A stretch of 64,000 bases of DNA from Lumbricus terrestris (Eukaryota; Annelida; Clitellata; Crassiclitellata; Lumbricidae). The notes beneath the pieces were generated by a model that saw nothing but the letters and a program-made list of their open reading frames with translations, did no database searches and was not told the DNA's origin. Where the stretch lies: the NCBI GenBank assembly GCA_949752735.1, contig OX457041.1, positions 24,851,181-24,915,180 of the forward strand, written 5' to 3'. Each line of letters opens with the position of its first letter. The stretch's first letter is position 1. The position numbers and the translations under genes are program-made. Positions 55,654-64,000 of this stretch are shown here, in pieces.

Positions 55654-56500
55654 TGAATTAGAATTTACTGATTTATATTAAATCACATTTATTACATGTG
55701 CTATATCTACTCTGAGTGCAACACTGAGACACAAAGCAACCCTGCAACGTCTCACAGAAATTTCAAACCTACAAATGTTACAAGCAGGTTCTAATGAAAT
55801 GGCAAACGTAAGTCACTGATCTGTGCATGCTCTGTATGCAAGCAGTCCCAGCTTGAAGCAAATAATGCTCACAGACGGGAAGCCAAGTTAGAGAACAAAC
55901 AGGACTGGTGTGATACTTACGATCTTGGTAAGAGCTCCAGAAACAGTCTTGCAGACTAACACAGTATTCGAGTTAGAGGAAGCAGTGTGCATTCGGAGAT
56001 CAGAGTACCAAGTTGCAGTAGCAAGTCATATCAGAAGAGCACAGTGTATCAGTTTTTGCAGTAATGCAGAGTCAAGAGTGGAGTTGTTGGATTCTGAAAC
56101 AAGCACACCTAAGACATGGCTGCAAATTGCAATAGGCATTGGGCAGTCTCTCCCAGTCTGCCTTTGAAGACCTGCAGGCAATTTTAAAGTTGTCACATAA
56201 TACACCATCCAACTTAATTTTCTTATTCTGCATAGCAGCCCGCCTGTTCCATTAGTAGCTAAATCATGTTAATTAAAATGCCGGCATAACTGTATACTGT
56301 ACCCAGATGTGGTCAGCCAACCAGATTGTTGAAAATTATTTCCTGTACGATTTCCACCAATTCACCCATCAAAAATCAAGTCAAGAACAATCGAAGACAA
56401 ATTTGTATTTTTTCATTTGTATTTTCCTGAATTCTCAGAAACTGAACAAGACTATTTTAAGGTTCTCATTCTTGCATCGTTCAACAGAACCGGCCGATCC
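55654..56500. other. RPS6 3' flank, no gene seen
   Basis: The part next to 56500 is the RPS6 3' UTR. Two AATACA-type variant signals on the - strand (56418-56423 and 56404-56409) are the nearest candidates for polyadenylation. Nothing else is recognised. Confidence 0.4.
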
Positions 56501-56739
56501 TTAGACGGATTCCGTACGCGACACGCTCGACTTGGAGTGCGACGCCGAGCGCTTCCTCTCGGCCTTGCGCTCCTTTGCTTCCTTGAGCCTCTGGGCAAGC
56601 AGCTTCTGGTATTCGGCAGCCGACTCTCGCTTCCTCACGGTCCTCATCTTCTTCAGTGCCACACGATGGCGCTTCCTCTGCAGCACAACCGGGGTCACGA
56701 GTCGCTGGATCTTTGGTGCCTTGGTCTGCGGCTTCTTGC
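56501..56739 (-). CDS. RPS6: RPS6 coding exon 5 with stop codon
   Basis: Acceptor TTTGGTAG. Encodes [16 protein letters not shown] and the Ser-rich tail, stop TAA. Confidence 0.97.
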
Positions 56740-59700
56740 CTACCAAACATAAAATTACATAGAGTGAGAAATTTCTGCAGTTACTCGGTTATTTACAATT
56801 TCTATATATTATGTGTGTAGTGTACCTGGCAACTTAACATGCCTTCCTTTTAAGCATTCCACAGAAAGTACTAGGCTCACAACCTCATACTACACACTGA
56901 ATTAAATATGTACGCAAAATAATAATGCTGTTTAACTGTTTAAATGTTGGAGGAATCAAAACTGCCAGGCTCTTGTGCGTATAAATCTAGAGGTCAGCAA
57001 ACTTAGCCCCATCCAGTTTAAACAAAATTTTCTTAGAGTTCCTTGTATGTGTTGGAATTAAGAAGGCTCACTAAGTACTGAACAAATGACAAAATTCAGC
57101 CAAACTTCAAAAACATCAGTGCGCACAAACAGTTAAAAGCGAATTAGTAAGCAGTGTGATCACAGTTACGAGACAGAATGTCAATCACCATAGATTCAGG
57201 GATATATAAAAACTATTTTAAAATGTCAACAGCATATAGCGTATGAGGTGCACAGCAAGTGGCCAAAAAAATTAATAGTTCAACAGGAAGAAAGCTAAGG
57301 ATTTTTATAAATATCCAACATCTTGTTTGATGCAAGTGTTAGAAAAGAAAAAAACACACATTCCAGAAGGTTTGTTGCAGTACAGGACACAGCTCGGAAA
57401 AGAAAACAAATTTCTCATCATCACAAATAGTACAACTAGAATGGTGTATGGACACAACATTAAAAACCAGTAAATGGAATCGAAACAACAAGTCATTCAT
57501 TTTATTCAATTGAACCTATTGTTAAAGCAGTCAGTAAACTTAATCCAAGATAGAGTCGCCTAGGAACATGAGCGCTACGAGTCAGCTTGAAAACAGAGCT
57601 GAAAAAGCTTTACCATGAGCTATCTCAGAACTGCAAATAAAGAATCCATTTTCCAACAAAACTCTCATCAATCCAATCCCATCTTACCTTCCTTAACTGC
57701 CAGAGGACGCCTAACGACGTACTGGCGCACATCATCCTGCTTCTGCAGATTGAACAGCTTTCGGATGTTGCTGGCTTTCTTAGGTCCGAGACGGCGGGGC
57801 ACAGTGGTATCTGTTAGGCCTGGGATTTCCTGTTCACCTATGAAGTCAAACACAACAACATATGCCTTGTAAGTCATAAGAATTAGAAGATGTCCATCCA
57901 AGCAACTAAATCCAAGAGCCAAGGAAACGAACTGGCACATGCACTGTAAAACTGCCTACTCGTGGAAACTAAAGTACACTAAAGTAAGGAATTTTTTTGC
58001 ACATTAGAAATACAAGCAATAACTGTTCCGATACATATCATTAAAATGTTGAATGTTTGAAGTAATTCATTGAACTACAGCCCCAAAATGCAGAATGGAG
58101 TATGTTTATACAGGGAAAACAATGAATAAACACAGAAAAATTATCTTGTACCGAACATCACAAATATTTAACATGTATGTGGCAGGTCATATTCTTCCTT
58201 TACTTTAAGAAGTTATTATATGTAATGGTTTCCTTTCAAACCCTTTACCCATTCTATTTGGTGTACCACAAGGATCAATTCTTGGCCCACTCTTATTTTT
58301 AATATTCATTAACGATCTGCCAAATTCGTCAGCTGTGCTACATTTCATTATGTTTGCAGACGATTCTAATGTCTTTTTTTCCCATACCTCATATGACCAC
58401 TTAATACAATTGGTAAATAGCGAACTTATGTCTGCAAGCGAATGGTTTATAAGCAATAAATTAACACTTAACGCAAAAAAATCAAATTGCATCGTCTTTC
58501 GTTCCATAGGAAAATCCATCCCCTATGACAATAGTCAAATTGTCTTAAACAATATTGTTATTCCTCAAGTATCCTCAACAAAATTTTTAGGTGTCTACAT
58601 TGACCAACACCTGAAGTGGAAAACTCACATTTTTGAAATTAGCAATAAAATTAAGAAGAACCTAGGCATTATAAAACGAGTGTCTTATCTTCTTCCACTT
58701 CATATCTTACGGGATCTCTATTATACCCTCATATACCCATATCTTACTTACTGCAATATGATCTGGACTTCCACATACGACTCTCATCTTAACGATATAA
58801 GGATCCTTCAAAAAAAGGCCATAAGAGTGATAACTAAATCTCCACCAAATTCACACACCAGTCCGTTATTCTTCGAACACAAACTCCTAAACATAACCCA
58901 AATTAAATTTCTACAAACTTGCATTTTCATGTACAAATATATTAATAACCTCCTTCCACCATCATTCTTTTCCTATTTTGATCCTGCACCGCACCTGATA
59001 TGCACTAGAAGCAGTAATGATTTCAGACCTGTGTTTGCTAGGACTAATGTCCGTAAGTTTTCGCTTGGAGTCCAGGGCCCTATAAATTGGAACAGTTTAC
59101 CCAAAGAAATCCGCTTGGTTACATCCCTCAGCCACTTTAAAACCCTTGCACGTGCACACACATTAATTTACATCTCCTAATCTCAGTTTTGTTGTTTATT
59201 AGTTAAGCTTTAGTTAAGCTTTAGTTAAGACATGCTTTCATATATTATTCATACTGTATCATAATTATTATGTACTATACTATAGCGCCTGTTCTTTTCC
59301 CATCTAATCATACCCCACCATCTTGTTTAAATTAATCATGGTATATAGGCTCCCTACTAAGCGGGACTTGTCCCTTCTGGAGGGCCTATTGCTCCCTTCT
59401 CTATCTAATAAAGTTCTGTATTGAATACATTACAATGTTAAATATAAATTGTCTTGCATTATTTTCTGTTTGTTATTGTGGGATCAATAAATGATTTTGA
59501 TTTGATTTGATTAATATTTATTAATAACTTCTTAAAGTAAAGGAAGAATTTTTCGGGGAGCAAAATGTTGACCCAGGTACAAGAAAGCTAAGGTCAAATT
59601 TCGCAAAGACCTCTACAAGGCGGGCAATAGGTCATATCTTGAAGCTCAGCTCAGCTTCAAGTTTAAATGAATTTGTAGAGACCATTGTAGACTGCATTCC

Positions 59701-61502
59701 CATAAGTTTCCAATCCTAGCGCACATCACAGTAGTCATAGCATGTAGTGAGTATGACACAGATCTATGTTGGTGTGAGTAATAGAAACAGGAATAATGGA
59801 CACTATTACATCGATCAGACACGGATAGGCTAATAACAATCATTTGTTTAATACAGATGTCAAATTTTTTCCACCCTATTCAATTCTAATTATATTACAA
59901 TGGTTTGAATACAGACAGGCAACAGTAACACATATAGCACCAAATAGTTTTCATGTTATATTCATTTGCATCCTCAGCACTTACCTTTTTTCAGGATGAC
60001 AAGGTTGAGGACACTGAGATTAGCGTCAACGATGCAGCCTCGAACAGACTTGCGACGTCTTTCTCCATCACGACGCATGCGGTAGCACGAGTGGCCATCA
60101 CACAGCAGGAGGCGAACACGTCCGTTTGTCATGACTCCCTGCTTCATTGGGAATCCCTGCTTGTCATTACCTCCCGAGATGCGCACAACGTAACCCTACA
60201 CAAGACGATTGATCACCACGAATTAGCATCATTTATTTTTATCAATGTTATTATACTTTATTTACATCTATAGGGAGTCCCTTAGAGGGCAATTCACACG
60301 TGTTCCATTTGTATTTATCATCAATGTACAGACATCATCATGTATGAAAAATGCAATAGTAATGTAATACCTAAGTCTCCAAAATATACACATTAATGGA
60401 AATCAAACATCATTAATCAGTTATATGCACAACTTGTAAATAAGATTTTAAGTGCTACACGTATGTGACCATAAATAAAACGCAAAATTAAGCTCTCACA
60501 GTTTTGATTAAATATTCAAAGGTGATCCAAAGGTGAGGCTAAACCTGCAAATCAAGTAAATTTGTCAATTGTAACCAAGTTCTGTAAACCGCACCCGGAA
60601 AAATGCAGGCAAAGCTGTGTACAAATATGTATGGTAATATTAGACTAAAAGCAAGCAGTTACAATTTTCTTACCTTCCATTCATCTCCAAGGCTCTCCGC
60701 TGAAACTTCAGCAGCCATACGTTTTTCGTAAAAGGCGCGAAGCTTGCGTTCATCGTCAACTTCAATGAGCTTCTGGCAGCCCGTCGCCGGGAAGGAAATA
60801 TTCAACTACAAATACATAAGATGGCAAGTACATACAACGAATTGAACATGTGAGATCCTTCACCATAGCCATCCGCTTCAATAGGTGACATGTTGGTAAT
60901 CCCGAAGACTGTGTCAGAAAGGTTGTTCGTAAGAGTAGTCCATGGTGGTCCGGGTCGAGTTACCGTAGGATCAGAGAGGGGCAAAACATGATATGTCGCC
61001 TGCAGATGATCAACGTATAAACAATATGGTCGCTTCAAACTCAGATAGAGCACAATGAACAACAAGACTTGTTTACGACGCAGACTTGAAAAATAGGACT
61101 CTGAAACGATAAATGACCACCATGTGTGTGTTTTTAGACCCTCGATTGCCAATGGCTTAAAATGGAGGGTCTAAACATGAGTACAATTGTTCAATTCAAT
61201 TCTAATAAGGCTGCGTAACATTAAAGTTCTAACGAGCTCCATGGCTTGTCCCCTATTTTCTATGAGGTAACAATATTTTGATTAACATCAGTTAAAATTC
61301 ATCGATTATAATGTCAGATACGTAACTAGCGCCTAGGACACGAGTGCGAAAAATCCGTTTTAACCGAGCACTTAACTGTGCCATCGATTTATCATATCAA
61401 CACTGGATTCAAAAGAATTAACTGGGATAACCGCTGATGGGCAGAAATTAGCGGTATTTTATGGTTAACAGATAAAAATGGTCGCTGTTTTCCTACCTTC
61501 AT
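56501..61502 (-). CDS. RPS6: 40S ribosomal protein S6 (five coding exons)
   Basis: Exons 61497-61502, 60674-60805, 59985-60195, 57688-57837 and 56501-56739 join to 245 residues (vertebrate S6 has 249), all with GT-AG introns and consistent phases. S6 is a structural protein of the small ribosomal subunit and the main ribosomal target of S6 kinase. Visible blocks: [20 protein letters not shown] (3-22), [67 protein letters not shown] and RKLFNL. The C-terminal [18 protein letters not shown] keeps a Ser-rich basic tail like the phosphorylated vertebrate tail, but in a different residue order. Exon 1 encodes only Met-Lys, a layout I recall for this gene in other animals. Identification is certain. 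Confidence 0.98.
57688..57837 (-). CDS. RPS6: RPS6 coding exon 4
   Basis: Acceptor CTTCATAG, donor GTAAGA. Encodes [18 protein letters not shown] and [12 protein letters not shown]. Confidence 0.97.
58191..58218. repeat. Left arm of a 28-bp inverted repeat around the LINE
   Basis: Begins ATTCTTCCTTTAC; perfectly complementary to 59522-59549. Confidence 0.9.
58211..59518 (+). mobile_element. 5'-truncated LINE with intact C-terminal reverse transcriptase
   Basis: The + frame, antisense to RPS6, reads [17 protein letters not shown], then [16 protein letters not shown], the catalytic [40 protein letters not shown] and [13 protein letters not shown], stopping at 59180. No internal stop. The 3' UTR ends in GATTTTGATTTGATTTGATT, a short tandem tail as in CR1/jockey-like elements. 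It belongs to the same broad clade as 30340-31360 but is a different family. It lies in RPS6 intron 3. Confidence 0.9.
59522..59549. repeat. Right arm of the 28-bp inverted repeat
   Basis: TAATAACTTCTTAAAG onward; pairs with 58191-58218 over all 28 bases. Confidence 0.9.
59985..60195 (-). CDS. RPS6: RPS6 coding exon 3
   Basis: Acceptor TTGTGTAG, donor GTAAGT. Encodes [20 protein letters not shown] through NLVILKK. Confidence 0.97.
60674..60805 (-). CDS. RPS6: RPS6 coding exon 2
   Basis: Acceptor TATTTGTAG, donor GTAAGA, 44 codons, phase 0. Encodes [20 protein letters not shown] through LGDEWK. Confidence 0.97.
60920..60990. repeat. Dispersed repeat shared with 24.05 kb
   Basis: AGAGTAGTCC, TGGTGGTCCGGGTCGAGTTACC and TAGGATCAGAG occur in the same order and orientation at 24063-24108, next to the L2-like LINE end. 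It is therefore likely a LINE 3' UTR piece, here in RPS6 intron 1. Confidence 0.75.
61497..61502 (-). CDS. RPS6: RPS6 coding exon 1, two codons
   Basis: ATG AAG then donor GTAGGA. The next exon resumes at Leu-Asn in phase 0. Confidence 0.92.
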
Positions 61503-61535
61503 ATTGAGGCACTACCTCTCCACCACACATTAACG

Positions 61536-61558
61536 CAAAAAGACGGAAGTCACTTCCG
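61536..61558 (-). promoter_or_regulatory. Candidate RPS6 start site with TOP-like tract and paired ETS sites
   Basis: On the - strand CTTCCGTCTTTTTG lies 34-47 bp before the ATG and could supply a 5' terminal oligopyrimidine start, expected for ribosomal protein mRNAs. It overlaps CGGAAGTCACTTCCG, two ETS cores in inverted orientation (61544-61558). Exact start site not determined. Confidence 0.4.
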
Positions 61559-62340
61559 ATTGAATGAAAGAACCAACGGCAAGTTCACAGAAATAAAATC
61601 TGGGCGCCGGGAATATGTAGCGCATCCATAGGACATCTGCTTCATTCATATTTCCTAAAAAATATCTAGACTAAAAGCAAGTAGTTACAATTTCATATTT
61701 CCTAAAGACGGAAGCATGCAAATGAGTTGGTAGAGATCAATTTTTTAGTAATTCCGGCTTAGTAGCTAATGTCCAGCTGAAAATTCTAATTTAGAAACTG
61801 AATAAAGTGCAAATATTTTAAGTCACCCATATAACCTACATGCAGCAAACCGGGCTGTCATTTCCTAACTGTTATCGCATACCTATAGGTTACTGCAAGT
61901 GTTATTATGAATTTATTATCTCCATTATCCAATAATCACCGTCTTCACCGACATAACCCTCTGACCTATGGAAACCGTAGGCCTACTTGATCGAACCTAC
62001 AGGCCATTTATTGGCAATATATTAATATTGCGATAGAGCCACTCAGCCACATTGATGGAGTTCTCATCCGCCGAGCTATAGAGCATCCGATCCGTCATCA
62101 TTGTCATCTGCGCCGAAGTTATGTGAGCTCAGAGCTGTACTCTCTGCCTGCCAGTGGAGAGAGGTAAGCCCGGTACCGCGGTGGCGCATTATGGAGATAA
62201 GATTACTCGAGTTTGATTCCCGAGATGGGTTCAATTATAAGCGTAGTCTATCGGACGACATCCATGATTCTAAACTCTAGAGCATCCAAAGTCCCGCTCA
62301 TTATCCGATCCGCTGAGATATCACTATAGAAGAGATTCTA
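61559..62340. other. RPS6 upstream region, no gene seen
   Basis: Unique-looking AT-rich sequence. No convincing coding frame, tRNA or element boundary. Confidence 0.4.
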
Positions 62341-62344
62341 TTAT

Positions 62345-62560
62345 ACCCCGCAGTCGATCGAGTTGATCGATCGAGTCGATCATAACTCGGTCAAGTCGAG
62401 TCGATCGAAAAATCGTCGACTCGATCGACTTGCAAGTCGAGTCGATCGTGAGTCTTGTCAAGTCGAGTCGATCGAAAAATCGTCGACTTGCAAGTCGAGT
62501 CGATTGCGAGTTTTGCTAAGTCGAGTCGATCGTTGTTTCATCTACTCGACCCGACTTAGA
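62345..62560. repeat. Patch of GTCGAGTCGATCG words in both orientations
   Basis: The 10-13 bp word (A)GTCGAGTCGATCG recurs about six times, with its near-complements CGTCGACTCGATCGACTTG and GTCGACTTGCAAGTCGAG between copies, so the patch is rich in overlapping palindromes. GAAAAATCGTCGACT occurs twice. It is far more CpG-rich than its surroundings. Confidence 0.85.
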
Positions 62561-62699
62561 AATATTTTAGGCCTACTATTTCTTGAAGTCTCAAAGTGAC
62601 TTATACAGTTTTTGCACACAAGTTCAACTAACGAACCTTTTGGCAGCTGTCGATTTCGTGTTAGTGGAACTGTGAAAGTTGACTATTATAATAGACGTG

Positions 62700-63065
62700 C
62701 GTTTTCGATTTGAGTTGAACGAATACAGGGTATAACAGAAGCGAATACAAAACTTTTGGAAGGGTGGACAAAATTTGTGGTCTTGAACCGACAGAAATTT
62801 TCCTTGGTCTTCCGTCGAAAGAATTTTTTTAGTCTTTCGCCCAAAAAACTTCTAAAAACCCGTGGCGACTTTGGTTTTTTAAAATCTGATGACTTTTTTA
62901 GTCGCGCTAGGCCTACTTTCTATCTCACCTTCCTGTTCCCGTTGCGTTGATTTACAGCTTAATTCTTGAAACCTGATGGAGGGAGGGACCACGTCATATG
63001 CGAATCTCTGAATGGGGTGGGGCATGGCCGGATTGGCCCCTTCCTTGGATCCGCTCCTGAATGAG
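62700..63065. other. Probable degenerate MITE, boundaries unproven
   Basis: The left side has TACAGGGTATAACAG, the right side CCTTGGATCCGCTCCTG, and the core AAAATCTGATGACTTTTTTAGTCG resembles the cores of MITEs at 16.4 and 55.5 kb. No target duplication could be verified. Confidence 0.35.
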
Positions 63066-63069
63066 CATG

Positions 63070-64000
63070 ATACAGATCTACTATTATATGCCTGTATATG
63101 CAAGTCATGTAGATGTTAATTTTCAGAATATAAAAGGAGACCTTTTATGACGTCACTTCGATTATGATACAATTCTACAATTAAATAAGTTCACTGAGAA
63201 AACGAAATTAGGCCTATTGTGACGTCACTTCGATCAGGACACAGATCTGCCGTCATATTATTTCATTAATGTTGAGAATACAGAACTAGGCCTATGCCTA
63301 TTGTAACGTCACTCTGATTATGATGCAATTTTGCTATTATATTATAATTAAGTTCATATCAAGAATTAAAAAAACAGCACCAATTGTGACGTCACATTGA
63401 TTATGATACAAATGTACCAGACCTATTGTGGAAGTGCATTTTGAGAATATAAACAAGGTCTAGTGTGACGTCAGTCGATTATGAGACAAATGTACTATTA
63501 TAGAAGTGCATATTGAGCATATAAACAAGGTCTATTGTGACGTCAGTCGATTATGAGACAAATGTACTATTATAGAAGTGCATATATTGAGCATATAAAC
63601 AAGGTCTATTGTGACGTCACTTCGATTATTATACAGATCTACCAGTATGTTATGTTCGTTTTGCGAATATAACACGGTGCCTTTTATGACGTCAGTCACG
63701 TCACTTCTATTATAATACAATTCTACTATTAAATAAGTACACTGGAAAAAACGAAATTAGGTCTATAATTGTGGCGTCATTTCGATTATGATACAGATCT
63801 GCTGTCATATTATTTTATTTTCATAATACAAAACGGGCTGTTTAAATGCAACATTGCTCTGATTATTATACAAATCTACTATTATACGTTCAGTTTGAGA
63901 ATATAAAATTAGGCCCATTGTGACGTCACCTAGATCATAATACAGACCTACTATTAAAGAAGTTCATTTTGAGAATGAAATAGTCCTATTGTGGCTAACC
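63070..64000. repeat. Diverged tandem array with TGACGTCA in each unit
   Basis: About ten to eleven units of 72-85 bp share the order GAGAATATAAA, AGGCCTATTGTGACGTCA, TCGATTATGATACA, TCTACTATTA and AAGTGCAT/AAGTTCA. Exact TGACGTCA starts at 63148, 63220, 63387, 63466, 63538, 63612, 63687 and 63921; TAACGTCA at 63304 and TGGCGTCA at 63772 fill two gaps. Two units around 63466-63610 are nearly identical, so turnover is recent. The array continues past the window end. Confidence 0.88.

Noticed and set aside
60196..60673. Possible C/D snoRNA in RPS6 intron 2
   Set aside because: A TGATGA word exists on the - strand, but no D box lies at the right distance and no terminal stem is seen.
62171..62235. 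Possible tRNA-like head near GGTACCGCGGTGGCGC and GAGTTTGATTCCC
   Set aside because: The second phrase resembles a B box but there is no convincing A box or cloverleaf.
1..64000. CRISPR arrays, operons, phage or bacterial defence genes
   Set aside because: All coding content is spliced animal genes or eukaryotic mobile elements; the direct repeats lack CRISPR-type spacers.

Overview
The window is nuclear DNA of an intron-rich animal, most likely a marine invertebrate. Protein sequence alone does not fix the species. Three conserved genes can be rebuilt exon by exon from homology and splice sites, and everything else is introns, intergenic DNA and a dense load of mobile elements. MBD2/3, the methyl-CpG-binding subunit of NuRD, lies on the + strand (10444-16922, 6 coding exons, 243 codons). 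A class I unconventional myosin of the MYO1D type lies on the - strand (54040 down to 20610, 22 coding exons, 1001 codons). Ribosomal protein S6 lies on the - strand (61502 down to 56501, 5 coding exons, 245 codons). MBD2/3 and MYO1D converge tail to tail; RPS6 and MYO1D run head to tail with about 2.5 kb between them. All three reading frames are complete, have consistent intron phases and show no frameshift.

Layout: 1-10.4 kb has no recognisable host gene. It holds a decayed LINE, a foldback element, a tRNA-type SINE, trinucleotide and dinucleotide repeats, a 147-bp poly-G tract and a short hAT-type MITE. 10.4-18.1 kb is MBD2/3; its fifth intron carries a nested pair of hAT-like elements. 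18.1-20.6 kb is the space between the two gene ends, with a SINE and two tandem duplications. 20.6-54.0 kb is MYO1D. Its introns hold an 875-bp hAT-like element, a 2.4-kb decayed hAT-like transposon with transposase remnants, two related 335-bp MITEs, two LINE 3' ends of L2 type, one LINE ORF with an intact C-terminal reverse transcriptase, SINE copies, and a foldback element whose arms are arrays of GGACAAAACCCCCC units. 54.0-56.5 kb is intergenic with two more MITEs. 56.5-61.5 kb is RPS6, with a LINE inside intron 3 bounded by a perfect 28-bp inverted repeat. 61.5-64 kb, upstream of RPS6, contains a patch dense in GTCGAGTCGATCG words and a diverged tandem array that repeats the CRE/ATF palindrome TGACGTCA about every 72-85 bp up to the window end.

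The genes do not form a pathway. MBD2/3 is a chromatin repressor, MYO1D an actin-based motor, and RPS6 a core 40S ribosomal protein. Nothing here is a prokaryotic-type operon or defence system. The most unusual content is in the repeats: the TGACGTCA array, the GTCGATCG patch, the GGACAAAACCCCCC foldback element, the inverted repeat around the LINE, and many elements with clean 8-bp target duplications.
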